Positions 19,700-27,789 are shown, numbered from the stretch's first letter. The stretch is DNA of 64,000 nucleotides from an uncultured Bacteroidota bacterium (GCA_913062555.1 CAJXVU010000018.1:1-64000), one strand, 5' to 3'. Numbers and translations are program-made. The notes: generated by a model not told the origin, from the sequence alone.

Positions 19700-20680
19700 T
19701 TAGAGTAACATTAAATTACATCCTCTAATATCCGAATTGTCAAAACGGCCTAATATTTCAAAAGTCGCATCGCTATAAACCCGACCCAAATCCTGAGTGG
19801 CAATAAATGAACAAGAATTTACATTTGCGAGATCAATAATATTAATACCGCCTGTTTTACCATAGTTTTGAATGCTCAAGGCGTCTTCGGTATCTCTTGT
19901 TAAAATTTTCATCCAAGGAGGTGTTTTAAAGCTGCTATTCCCGTGAGAATAACCCTGAGAAAGTAATTCGGTCATGCCATATTCACTATGTACAAGTTCA
20001 ACTCCAAAACCTTTTTTGAGATGCTGGTGTAGCTCTTCTCTAATAAGTTCTTTGCGTTTGCCTTTCATGCCACCAGTTTCCATGATTATGGTGTTACTAA
20101 GATTGATTTGGTAGGTTTCTACAAAATTTAATAGGGCAAATGAAACGCCAATAAGTAATACTTTTTGGTTTTGAGTTTCGAGATTTAATAAAGTGTTTTT
20201 TAATGTTTCCAAGTTATTTAAGTAGAAACCGCTTTCTGGATGATTAGAATTGATAATTAAATCATTAACCATATAGATTAAGGAAGAACCATCACGTTCC
20301 AGATAAGATGGTAATAATGCCAAAACCACATAGTCTTCAATATTGCCATAGAAATGATGGAATCCTTTTTTAAAACTTTGTTCGTAAATATTAAGATTGG
20401 TGACAAGATGTTTACTTGGTGTTTGTCCTGTAGTGCCACTGCTAGTAAATGTTTCTTCAATGCCGCTATCAGAACTTAAAACATCATGACTTTTAAAAAA
20501 TTGTATGGGCAAAAAAGGAATTTCGCTGATAGTATTTACATCACTTGGATGTTTGTAAAGTAAATCACAAAACGAACGATAAACAGAATTGTTTTCAAAT
20601 TGATGTTTGAAAATTTTTAATGCCATAGCATTAAACTCTTCAGAAGTGTTAATGTTAAAAATGGCATCGGTGTTTATCAT
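19700..20680 (-). CDS. LuxE/ANL-type acyl-protein synthetase
   Basis: A 326-residue protein of the LuxE-like acyl-protein synthetase family (ANL adenylate-forming superfamily). It shows the phosphate-binding signature TSSGTTGQTPS (79-89), a central MIMETGGMKGKR-like segment and a YGMTE motif (adenylate binding). LuxE activates fatty acids as acyl-AMP and transfers them to a cysteine. Bacteroidota homologues sit outside lux operons and may load an acyl chain or act in surface-polymer synthesis. No luxC-like reductase is nearby, so the acceptor and product are unknown. It is transcribed alone from a promoter overlapping the previous gene's terminator. Confidence 0.75.
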   Translation of the reverse strand: MINTDAIFNINTSEEFNAMALKIFKHQFENNSVYRSFCDLLYKHPSDVNTISEIPFLPIQFFKSHDVLSSDSGIEETFTSSGTTGQTPSKHLVTNLNIYEQSFKKGFHHFYGNIEDYVVLALLPSYLERDGSSLIYMVNDLIINSNHPESGFYLNNLETLKNTLLNLETQNQKVLLIGVSFALLNFVETYQINLSNTIIMETGGMKGKRKELIREELHQHLKKGFGVELVHSEYGMTELLSQGYSHGNSSFKTPPWMKILTRDTEDALSIQNYGKTGGINIIDLANVNSCSFIATQDLGRVYSDATFEILGRFDNSDIRGCNLMLL

Positions 20681-20704
20681 TTATTTTTTGCATTAATTGA
20701 ATTA

Positions 20705-20736
20705 CAAAAGTATGTAAAATAAAAAAGCGTTACCAA
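20705..20736 (-). promoter_or_regulatory. Promoter of LuxE-like gene
   Basis: On the minus strand a TTG (20736-20734), a 21-nt spacer and TACTTTTG (20712-20705) fit the Bacteroidota consensus TTG-N17-23-TAnnTTTG. The -7 element is 24 nt before the start codon. The -33 element lies inside the terminator hairpin of the upstream T9SS gene. Confidence 0.55.
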
Positions 20737-20747
20737 TGCAACGCTTT
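20720..20747 (-). terminator. Terminator of LTD/T9SS gene
   Basis: An 8-bp stem (20724-20731 with 20740-20747) has an 8-nt loop and, on the minus strand, is followed by a T-rich tract. It lies 24 nt after the stop codon of the gene at 20772-21596 and overlaps the next promoter. Confidence 0.75.
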
Positions 20748-20771
20748 AAATATCACTTAGAAAGTCTGTTT

Positions 20772-21596
20772 TTAAGGAATAATTAATTTTTTAGTGATTG
20801 ATGCATTGTTCTGGGAAACCCTAAGGATATATATACCCGGATATAATAGGGATACATTTAGACGATTTGAGTTTATGTTTTTATTAATAATTATTTTTCC
20901 TGAAATATCGTAAACAGTAATATTCATAGCCGTATCCAGGCTACTCAATATATTTAGTATGTCATTGGACGCTGGAACTGGATAGAGTTTGAAACCTTTT
21001 ATTATAGGCGCAGAAGAGGAAAGAGCTGAGCCCTGCATGAAATCTCCAGGAGAATCATTAGTGACCACCACCCAGGCAGTTGATCCTTCGTCATATTCTA
21101 AGGCATATCCCTCTGGTGTTGCACTACTTTCATCAACGGTAATATCTACTGATAGAACGCCATTAGCAACCCCATCAGCAGCAGTTAAGGTCCCTTCATA
21201 ACTTAAGAATTGCACATTAGTATTTCCCGATTTCGAGAGTGCAATGCCATCTGGAGCACCATTTTGTATGTTCGAAAAGGTAAAAGAGATCGCTCCAATT
21301 CCAGATCCTTCATCATCAATAATGCCCGAAAGAGTCACAGTTTGATATGCTAAATTATCACCGCCATTATATAGACTAATACTATATGTTGATAAATTAG
21401 TGCCTGCCGGCCCGGCAACTTCTACAAATTCTCCAGTATCTGCTCCGGTATTGTCATAATGAAACTCGTTAATGTAAACACCGTCTATTGTTCCTGTGAT
21501 ACCAACATTAATAGGAGAAGGATTAGTGATTAAATGTGTTTGCCCAAGTAGAGTTAATGGAAGAGTAACGAATAAAATAATACATATATTTCTCAT
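20772..21596 (-). CDS. LTD-like secreted protein with T9SS sorting tail
   Basis: A 274-residue protein with a signal peptide (about 1-18, ending LLGQ), a lamin-tail-like domain (about 33-180, with YINEFHYDN and EFVEVAGPAGT typical of the domain in extracellular nucleases) and a C-terminal type A T9SS sorting domain (KLYPVPASN..., YDISGKI, LYPGIYILRV). The LTD stands alone here with no nuclease or phosphoesterase domain. Such domains are thought to bind nucleic acid or act in surface adhesion. It has its own predicted promoter and terminator. Confidence 0.8.
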   Translation of the reverse strand: MRNICIILFVTLPLTLLGQTHLITNPSPINVGITGTIDGVYINEFHYDNTGADTGEFVEVAGPAGTNLSTYSISLYNGGDNLAYQTVTLSGIIDDEGSGIGAISFTFSNIQNGAPDGIALSKSGNTNVQFLSYEGTLTAADGVANGVLSVDITVDESSATPEGYALEYDEGSTAWVVVTNDSPGDFMQGSALSSSAPIIKGFKLYPVPASNDILNILSSLDTAMNITVYDISGKIIINKNINSNRLNVSLLYPGIYILRVSQNNASITKKLIIP

Positions 21597-21618
21597 AATA
21601 AAAAGATTACAATTACTA

Positions 21619-21649
21619 CAAATATAGTAAGAATAAACTTATGAAACAA
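21619..21649 (-). promoter_or_regulatory. Promoter of LTD/T9SS gene
   Basis: Minus strand TTG (21649-21647), 20-nt spacer, TATATTTG (21626-21619), then the start codon 23 nt later at 21596. This is a full match to TTG-N17-23-TAnnTTTG. Its upstream edge touches the T-tract of the preceding gene's terminator. Confidence 0.6.
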
Positions 21650-21673
21650 AAAAAGAAGCTCATACAAGCTTCT
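21648..21673 (-). terminator. Terminator of CTD-only gene
   Basis: A 7-bp stem (21654-21660 with 21667-21673), 6-nt loop, followed on the minus strand by a T-rich stretch. It lies 31 nt after the stop codon of the small T9SS gene. Confidence 0.65.
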
Positions 21674-21703
21674 CATTAATATTATATTAGATGATAATAA
21701 AAG

Positions 21704-22045
21704 TTACCGCACCACTAACTTACGTGTTGCAGAAAATTTTCCTTCTTTAATTTTTAAAATATAAACACCAGGATTTAAGTCTGTAATTCTAAGTTCTTTA
21801 CCATAAAGTGTTTGTGAAATAATTTTTTTTCCTAAAACATCGTAAATTTCAATGTTCTTAGTAAGATTAAGCTTTGTACTTATAAATACTTTACCATTAC
21901 TTACTGGGTTAGGGAAAATAGTAAGACCCTCAATATTTTCGGTAATATTTTTTTCTACAGATACTGCATTAGCTTGAGCGTAGGTACCCAGTGGTACAAG
22001 CAGCATCACAAAAAAAAGAAATTTAAAAATGTAGTTTTTTTTCAT
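21704..22045 (-). CDS. Small protein: signal peptide plus T9SS sorting tail only
   Basis: A 113-residue protein that is almost entirely a signal peptide (about 1-24, MKKNYIFKFLFF... ending YAQA) and a type A T9SS C-terminal domain (about 40-113, with IFPNPVSNGKV, YDVLGKK, LNPGVYILKI). Only about 15 residues separate them, so there is no room for a cargo domain. It may be a free sorting domain that competes for or modulates the T9SS machinery, a structural surface peptide, or a remnant of a larger cargo gene. The start at 22045 is preferred over 22060 because it gives the canonical MKK signal peptide. Confidence 0.75.
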   Translation of the reverse strand: MKKNYIFKFLFFVMLLVPLGTYAQANAVSVEKNITENIEGLTIFPNPVSNGKVFISTKLNLTKNIEIYDVLGKKIISQTLYGKELRITDLNPGVYILKIKEGKFSATRKLVVR

Positions 22046-22260
22046 AGATATAGGGTTCAAATAGAGAACATTATCTGTAAATGTAGTAAATCATTTGCAA
22101 AAGTTATACCAAAAACCTGTTAAAAATAACTTCTTTTTATCGAAAAGTTAATCAATTGTAATCTCTAAGTTACTATAATGTTATTAATTATCATTTTTAT
22201 ATTAATCTTTTTGATTAATTTTATCTTTACCCGAGCAAATTTTTATGATGCTCTTAATTG

Positions 22261-22944
22261 ATGAAAAAAAGCGATATTAAAATACTCCTAGTAGATGATG
22301 AACCAGATATTCTCGAGATAGTTGGTTATAATTTATCTTCGGAAGGCTATAAGGTAATTACTGCCGAAAATGGTGCTGAAGGGGTAAAGAAGGCAAAACA
22401 AGAAAAACCCCATTTAATTATTTTGGATGTTATGATGCCCGAAATGGATGGAATTGAGGCTTGTGAACAAATAAGAGTAATTCCAGAACTTAAAGATGTA
22501 ATTATTACGTTTTTAACCGCACGAGGGGAAGATTATTCTCAAGTTGCTGGTTTTGAGGCTGGAGCAGATGATTATATAACAAAACCTATAAAACCAAAAG
22601 TTTTAGTAAGTAAAGTTAAGGCCTTGTTACGTCGCTATAAGGAAGGTGAACAACAAATAGATGTTGTAGAGATAGGCAACTTAACTATTGATAGAGATGC
22701 CTATAAAATTTTATTAAGTGGAAAAGAAATTTCCCTACCACGAAAAGAATTTGAGTTATTATCCCTATTGGCTTCAAGACCTGGTAAAGTATTTAAAAGA
22801 GAAGAAATACTGGATAAGGTATGGGGAAATGATGTTGTCGTTGGAGGGCGGACCATAGATGTGCATATCAGGAAACTCCGCGAAAAAATTGGTGATGATT
22901 CTTTTAAAACGGTTAAAGGGGTTGGTTATAAGTTTGTTATTTGA
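22261..22944 (+). CDS. OmpR/PhoB-family response regulator
   Basis: A 227-residue DNA-binding response regulator. The receiver domain (1-120) has the acidic pair Asp12-Asp13, the phosphoacceptor Asp56 (ILDVMMPEMDG), Thr86 and Lys108 (YITKPIKPK). A C-terminal winged-helix effector domain (about 130-225, with SLPRKEFELL and the terminal hairpin GVGYKFVI) follows. The ATG at 22261 is used, and an in-frame TTG lies directly before it. The stop overlaps the start of the kinase (TGATG), so the pair is translationally coupled. The type is like PhoB of the PhoBR pair, but no phosphate genes are nearby to confirm this. Confidence 0.9.
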   Translation: MKKSDIKILLVDDEPDILEIVGYNLSSEGYKVITAENGAEGVKKAKQEKPHLIILDVMMPEMDGIEACEQIRVIPELKDVIITFLTARGEDYSQVAGFEAGADDYITKPIKPKVLVSKVKALLRRYKEGEQQIDVVEIGNLTIDRDAYKILLSGKEISLPRKEFELLSLLASRPGKVFKREEILDKVWGNDVVVGGRTIDVHIRKLREKIGDDSFKTVKGVGYKFVI

Positions 22945-23987
22945 TGTCAAAAAAATTCAAAAGATCATATCGATTTGCTTTTAAATCTTCGTTATTTATA
23001 ACCGTATATTTTACGCTTTTTATTAGTGCTTTTTTATATATTTTTTATGAGCTACTCCTTATACAGGTTGCCGTATTTGCTATCGTTTGTTATTTGTTTT
23101 GCTTTTTTGTAATCCAGTATCGCGTGGAGCATTTTATTTATAAACGAATTAAAAAAATATATGATGATTTAACGCTTTTAGAATCTAGTTCGTTTAGTAG
23201 GTCTCAAATTACGACTGATATGGCTACTCTAACTCAAGATATTGATAAATACGCCAAGGATAAAAAGTTGGAAATAGAAGCCTTAAAAATCAGAGAACAC
23301 TATCGAAAAGAATTTATTGGAAATGTATCTCATGAGTTAAAAACGCCATTGTTTACCGTACAAGGTTATATCTCTACCTTACTTGATGGCGCCGTAAATG
23401 ATGAGGTATTAAGAAATAAATATTTGGAGAGAGCTGATAAAGGCGTTGAACGATTAATATATATCATCAAAGATTTAGATATGATCACTAAGTTGGAAAT
23501 TGGAGATCTTAGATTAGATATAGAGCCTTTTGATATTATTGCACTTATTCAAAATGTTTTTGAGCTTTTAGAAATGAAGGCGACCAGGAAAAAAATAACC
23601 CTCACTTTTGATCAGGATTATAAGTCACCCATTATGGTAAATGGTGACAAAGAGCGTATTCAGCAGGTATTGTCTAATTTGATAGTAAATTCACTTAAAT
23701 ATGGAGAAGCGAATGGCACAACTGAAATTAGTATTGAAAACCTTATTAAAAACAAAGTAATTGTTCGCGTAACGGACAATGGTGAGGGGATAGAACAAGA
23801 ACATATTTCGCGATTATTCGAACGATTTTATCGCGTTGATAAAAGCGGCTCTCGTAAAGAGGGTGGATCTGGACTTGGCTTGGCAATTGTCAAACATATT
23901 ATTGAAGCCCATGACGAAAAGATATATGTTGAAAGTGATTACGGTATCGGAAGTGAATTTTCATTTACGCTTGAAAAGACAACATAA
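22944..23987 (+). CDS. PhoR-like sensor histidine kinase
   Basis: A 347-residue membrane histidine kinase, partner of the preceding regulator. Two closely spaced transmembrane helices (about 13-34 and 37-58) are joined by a turn of only a few residues, so there is no periplasmic sensor domain. A linker leads to the HisKA domain with phosphoacceptor His130 (NVSHELKTPL) and a HATPase domain with N box (NLIVNSLKYG), G1 (DNGEGI), F box (ERFYR) and G2 (GSGLGLAIV). Sensing therefore probably occurs within the membrane or through other proteins. No PAS domain is evident. Confidence 0.9.
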   Translation: MSKKFKRSYRFAFKSSLFITVYFTLFISAFLYIFYELLLIQVAVFAIVCYLFCFFVIQYRVEHFIYKRIKKIYDDLTLLESSSFSRSQITTDMATLTQDIDKYAKDKKLEIEALKIREHYRKEFIGNVSHELKTPLFTVQGYISTLLDGAVNDEVLRNKYLERADKGVERLIYIIKDLDMITKLEIGDLRLDIEPFDIIALIQNVFELLEMKATRKKITLTFDQDYKSPIMVNGDKERIQQVLSNLIVNSLKYGEANGTTEISIENLIKNKVIVRVTDNGEGIEQEHISRLFERFYRVDKSGSRKEGGSGLGLAIVKHIIEAHDEKIYVESDYGIGSEFSFTLEKTT

Positions 23988-24097
23988 AATTTGAAATTTA
24001 ATTGAGGGAATTCAGTTTCAGTGTTATATTCTATTAAAGCTACTGGAATCAAATAAAAATCAACACCAAGGATACTTATAGCTCACAGATATTTCCT

Positions 24098-24105
24098 TAT
24101 TTTTG
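24098..24105 (+). promoter_or_regulatory. Putative -7 element upstream of trmB
   Basis: TATTTTTG fits TAnnTTTG and lies about 100 nt before the trmB start in the 221-nt gap after the kinase gene. No matching -33 TTG is visible. The rest of that gap shows no gene or repeat. Confidence 0.3.
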
Positions 24106-24208
24106 CCAAATCTATTTTCAAAAAAACAATTGTAATCTTTAATTATTAGGATTACGTTCTTTGATGATTTTTGAATTTTTAAAATGTCAGTGAAAAATAT
24201 TAGAACCT

Positions 24209-24889
24209 GTGGGAAGTAAAAATAAATTAAAACGATTTAAAGAAAACGAAACATTTGCAAATGTATTTCAGCCATCTCGTGAAGACTTAGTCGAACATAA
24301 CTTCAAGATGAAAGGTAATTGGAAGGCCGGTTTTTTTAAAAATGATAATCCGTTGGTTTTAGAATTGGGTTGTGGCAAAGGTGAATATAGTGTGGCTCTG
24401 GCTCAGAAATATCCCGATAAAAACTTTATAGGGATAGATATAAAAGGAGCTAGATTTTGGAGAGGTGCAAAAACTGCGGTGGAGGAGAGTATGTCAAATG
24501 TTGCCTTTATTCGAATGCAAATAGAATTAGTGGAGTATGCTTTTGCTGAAAATGAGGTCGATGAAATTTGGATTACTTTTCCAGATCCTCAAATTAAATA
24601 TAAGCGTACAAAACACAGAATGACCAATGAGAGCTTTTTAAAGCGATATAAATTTATATTAAATCCTGATGGCGTTGTAAACTTAAAAACGGATAGTGAG
24701 TTTATGCATGGTTACACCTTAGGATTGTTGCACGGTGCGGGACATGAAGTATTATATGCTAATCATGATGTATATAAACAAGAAGGGAGTCCTGAAGAGG
24801 TTACCAGTATTCAAACCTTTTATGAGGGGCAATATTTGGAACAAAACAAACCAATTACGTATATTAGATTCAAAATTAAAGATAATTGA
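24209..24889 (+). CDS. trmB: tRNA (guanine-N7-)-methyltransferase
   Basis: SAM-dependent enzyme that makes 7-methylguanosine at position 46 of tRNA. The 226 residues contain the SAM-binding motif VLELGCGKGEY, the GIDIKGARFWRGAK segment and the family signature ITFPDPQIKYKRTKHR, followed by the TFYEGQYL-type C terminus. The start is GTG, which gives the conserved GSKNKLKRF N terminus. Its TGA stop overlaps the TTG start of the next gene. Confidence 0.95.
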   Translation: MGSKNKLKRFKENETFANVFQPSREDLVEHNFKMKGNWKAGFFKNDNPLVLELGCGKGEYSVALAQKYPDKNFIGIDIKGARFWRGAKTAVEESMSNVAFIRMQIELVEYAFAENEVDEIWITFPDPQIKYKRTKHRMTNESFLKRYKFILNPDGVVNLKTDSEFMHGYTLGLLHGAGHEVLYANHDVYKQEGSPEEVTSIQTFYEGQYLEQNKPITYIRFKIKDN

Positions 24890-25515
24890 ATATTACATTA
24901 ATCTTTTTTCTAGGTTTAATAATCGCATTAGTTGGAGTGATTCCACCAGGGTTATTAAATATGACCGCAGCCAAAATTAGCTTAAAAGAAGGGTATAGCA
25001 GAGGGATAATGTTTTCTATTGGAGTTTGCTTAGTAGTCATTGTGCAAACCTATCTCGCTGTAATTTTTGCAAGATATTTAAGTAGCCACTCAAATGTTAT
25101 TGATATTCTTCAACGTGTCGCTTTGGTGATTTTTGTATTAATAACGGTGTATTATTTAATATTTGCAAAATCAGAAACTAAGTCAGAATCTGTTAACAAT
25201 GTAAAAAGTAAGCATAGCAGATTGTTTTTTGGAATGTTTTTGTCTTGCCTAAATGTCTTTCCTATTCCATATCAAGCTTATATGAGTATAACATTAGCTT
25301 CATTTGGATGGCTAACATTTGATATGACGAGTATTGCCAGCTATGTTGCAGGATCTGCAATGGGAACATTTGTGATGCTATATGTCTACATATTCTTTTT
25401 TGATAAAGTAAAAGGAAAAGCGTTTACATCTCAAAAAAACATGAATTATATAATTGGAGGGATTACTGGGGTTATTTCTGTTTTTACTTTGATTAATGTT
25501 ATCAAAGAACTCTAA
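24886..25515 (+). CDS. LysE-family amino-acid exporter
   Basis: A 209-residue membrane protein with about six transmembrane helices and the LysE/RhtB N-terminal signature (IPPGLLNMTAAKISLKEG, the PG motif near residue 21). Family members export lysine, threonine, homoserine or other small amino acids. The substrate here is not predictable. It starts with TTG at 24886, overlapping the trmB stop by 4 nt, and is followed after 2 nt by the alkyltransferase-like gene, so the three genes form a tight operon. Confidence 0.82.
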   Translation: MNITLIFFLGLIIALVGVIPPGLLNMTAAKISLKEGYSRGIMFSIGVCLVVIVQTYLAVIFARYLSSHSNVIDILQRVALVIFVLITVYYLIFAKSETKSESVNNVKSKHSRLFFGMFLSCLNVFPIPYQAYMSITLASFGWLTFDMTSIASYVAGSAMGTFVMLYVYIFFFDKVKGKAFTSQKNMNYIIGGITGVISVFTLINVIKEL

Positions 25516-25517
25516 AA

Positions 25518-25862
25518 ATGCAACCAGAAACTTTAAATTTTTTTGAAAGAGTATATAAAGTCGCTATGCAAATTCCTTTTGGTCGAGTAACGAGTTATGG
25601 TGCTATTGCTAATTATCTTGGAGCCTCACGAAGTGCACGAATGGTAGGATATGCGATGAATGGTTCTGTTAATAAGGATGTGCCAGCACATCGGGTTGTA
25701 AATAGAAAAGGATTGCTAACAGGAAAACAACATTTTGGAGGTACAAACCTAATGCAACAACTCTTGGAAAGTGAAGGGGTTCAAGTTGTTGATCATCAAA
25801 TTCAAAATTTTGAAAAAGTTTATTGGGATCCTGCTAAGCACTTGGATACTGAACAAACTTGA
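25518..25862 (+). CDS. Alkyltransferase-like protein (ATL)
   Basis: A 114-residue protein of the MGMT fold that keeps the DNA-binding part of O6-alkylguanine-DNA alkyltransferase (helix-turn-helix IPFGRVTSYGAIANYLG, ARMVGYAM) but has PAHRV (56-60) where the active enzymes have PCHRV. With the acceptor Cys replaced by Ala57 it cannot take the alkyl group. ATL proteins bind O6-alkylguanine lesions and hand them to nucleotide excision repair. The better known members carry Trp at this position, so Ala is a variation worth noting. It ends the trmB operon. Confidence 0.88.
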   Translation: MQPETLNFFERVYKVAMQIPFGRVTSYGAIANYLGASRSARMVGYAMNGSVNKDVPAHRVVNRKGLLTGKQHFGGTNLMQQLLESEGVQVVDHQIQNFEKVYWDPAKHLDTEQT

Positions 25863-25990
25863 TTGATAGAATACCTCTAATTAATTCTTGATATTTTTAA
25901 ATCTTTGGGCTTCTAAATTGTTCATAGTAAAACTAAACTCAACCATAAATCATTTCAATATAACTGCTTCACAGTTCCAACATTTAGCAG

Positions 25991-25998
25991 TATATTTG
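25991..25998 (+). promoter_or_regulatory. Putative -7 element for mrp-nifU
   Basis: TATATTTG fits TAnnTTTG, 123 nt before the mrp ATG in a 259-nt gap that otherwise holds no gene I can support. A short open frame at 25888-26085 spans this element and is not believed to be coding. Confidence 0.45.
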
Positions 25999-26121
25999 TA
26001 CCTTAGAATAAATCTAAATAAGAAACAAATCAGCTACTTTTATATTTTTTTTAGTATGAAAACCAATGCATTTGAGGGTTGGTAAATTACAAATGGCTAT
26101 AAAGTGAAATAGAATAAACAA

Positions 26122-27255
26122 ATGAAACTTAACAAAAAAGATATATTAAAAGCTCTAGAATCAATTACTGTTCCTGGAGAGGGACAAAACATGATTGAGA
26201 GTGGTGCAGTGAAAAATGTAATTACTTTTGGTGATGAGGTCGTTGTTGATATTACAATTAATAACCCGAGTTTACAAGCTAAAAAACGTACAGAAGTGGA
26301 TATCATGAAAACCATTCATGATAAAGTATATGAAAAGGCCAAAGTTACAGTAAATGTTAAAGTGGATGCGCCAGTAAAACCAACAAATGAAATTAAGGGA
26401 AACACAGTCCCAGGACTTCAAAATATTGTTGCGATTGCATCAGGAAAGGGAGGCGTTGGGAAATCTACTGTTACTGCTAATTTAGCTGTGACATTGTCAA
26501 AAATGGGCTTTAAAGTGGGTGTGTTAGACGCCGATATTTATGGACCATCGATTCCAATAATGTTTGATGTAGAAACTGAACGCCCACTATCAGTTACCAT
26601 AGATGGAAAGGCTAAAATGAAACCAGTAGAGAATCATGGTGTAAAAGTATTATCGATTGGGTTTTTTACTAAACCAGACCAAGCAGTTGTTTGGAGAGGG
26701 CCAATGGCCGCTAAAGCTCTAAATCAAATGATATTTGATGCTGCGTGGGGGGAAATTGACTTTTTGTTGATAGACTTGCCTCCAGGAACTGGAGATATTC
26801 ATTTAAGCATTATGCAATCACTTCCAATTACGGGTGCTGTTATTGTTAGTACACCACAAAAAGTAGCTTTAGCTGATGCTAAAAAGGGAGTGGCAATGTT
26901 TCAACAGGATAGCATAAATGTACCCGTGTTAGGAATCATTGAAAATATGGCATATTTCACACCAGAAGAATTACCGGATAACAAGTATTTTATTTTTGGA
27001 AAAGAAGGGGCTAAAAATTTATCTGAAGATTTAAAAGTTCCATTTTTAGGACAGATTCCGTTAGTGCAAAGTATTAGAGAAGCTGGTGATGTTGGTCATC
27101 CAGTAGCATTGCAAACAGCGACAGCTTTAGAACAAGCATTTGAAGAGATCACTCAAAATGTGGTTCAGGAAGTTGTTGGCCGAAATGATAATTTACCACC
27201 AACCGAAGCTATAAAAATTACAACTATGGCTGGATGTTCATCAGTTAAAAACTAG
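26122..27255 (+). CDS. mrp: Mrp/ApbC-type Fe-S cluster carrier ATPase
   Basis: P-loop ATPase of the Mrp/NBP35 family that carries and delivers [4Fe-4S] clusters in the cytoplasm. The 377-residue protein has an N-terminal MIP18/DUF59 domain (about 1-85) and a deviant Walker A ASGKGGVGKST (106-116), then LLIDLPPGTGD. The family's usual CxxC pair is not evident and the C terminus carries only one Cys (AGCSS), so cluster binding may differ. It is followed 3 nt later by a NifU-type scaffold, a logical partner given the many Fe-S enzymes downstream. Confidence 0.93.
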   Translation: MKLNKKDILKALESITVPGEGQNMIESGAVKNVITFGDEVVVDITINNPSLQAKKRTEVDIMKTIHDKVYEKAKVTVNVKVDAPVKPTNEIKGNTVPGLQNIVAIASGKGGVGKSTVTANLAVTLSKMGFKVGVLDADIYGPSIPIMFDVETERPLSVTIDGKAKMKPVENHGVKVLSIGFFTKPDQAVVWRGPMAAKALNQMIFDAAWGEIDFLLIDLPPGTGDIHLSIMQSLPITGAVIVSTPQKVALADAKKGVAMFQQDSINVPVLGIIENMAYFTPEELPDNKYFIFGKEGAKNLSEDLKVPFLGQIPLVQSIREAGDVGHPVALQTATALEQAFEEITQNVVQEVVGRNDNLPPTEAIKITTMAGCSSVKN

Positions 27256-27258
27256 AAT

Positions 27259-27498
27259 ATGACAACACAAGAATTAAGATTGAATGTAGAAAAGGCCTTA
27301 GATGAAATTCGTCCATTCTTAAAGAGTGATGGCGGTGATATTTCATTGGTTTCAATTGAGGATAATAAGTTGGTTAAAGTACAACTCGAAGGGGCATGTG
27401 TTGGCTGTAGTGTTAATCAAATGACTTTAAAATCTGGAGTTGAAATGACAATTAAAAAATATGCACCTCAAATAGAACAAGTGATTAATCTTAGTTAA
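27259..27498 (+). CDS. NifU C-terminal domain Fe-S scaffold
   Basis: A 79-residue protein consisting of a single NifU/Nfu domain with the cluster-binding pair Cys47-x2-Cys50 (GACVGCS). Dimers of such proteins carry a [4Fe-4S] cluster and pass it to client enzymes. Translated with mrp (3-nt gap) and presumably part of the same maturation route. An extended hairpin follows the gene. Confidence 0.93.
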   Translation: MTTQELRLNVEKALDEIRPFLKSDGGDISLVSIEDNKLVKVQLEGACVGCSVNQMTLKSGVEMTIKKYAPQIEQVINLS

Positions 27499-27527
27499 TG
27501 TGGTTTTTATTCCACTAATATAAATTT

Positions 27528-27569
27528 AAGAAAAGAGAAAATCATTGACTAATGATTTTCTCTTTTCTT
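27528..27569. terminator. Perfect 19-bp inverted repeat after nifU
   Basis: A perfect 19-bp stem (27528-27546 with 27551-27569) with a 4-nt loop. The 3' arm is rich in T and C, but no clear T tract follows it on either strand, so it may act as a terminator or mRNA 3' stabiliser. It also lies over the end of the minus-strand open frame at 27542-27763. Confidence 0.7.
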
Positions 27570-27763
27570 AAAAAAGTATCCAAATTATCTGCTAAGTTAT
27601 AGCAAACACTAACTTTTGAAAGTTCATTACAATATCTTGAATCTAGTTCATGAACTCTACAATTAAGCTTTGAGAAGTTGATTTTGCCAAATTTAGGATT
27701 AACAATTTTACACTGTTGGCAGAGGGTTTCAATAGTCTTAAATGAGCCCGTTAAAATTATAAC
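27542..27763 (-). pseudogene. Possible small Cys-rich frame without standard start
   Basis: On the minus strand, 27 nt after the ferredoxin gene, a frame of 73 codons stays open to a TGA inside a perfect hairpin. It encodes CQQC and three further Cys, and looks like protein (KIVNPKFGKINF, RVHELDSRYC). It has no ATG, GTG or TTG, only ATA/ATT near its beginning. It could be the remnant of a small zinc-ribbon gene, a gene with a rare ATT start, or chance. I do not recognise a family. Confidence 0.25.
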
Positions 27764-27789
27764 TTATCTAAGCTGTGATAAAAATAAAA

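Noticed and set aside
25888-26085. Short plus-strand frame before mrp
   Set aside because: AT-rich, unlike protein, and contains the putative mrp promoter.
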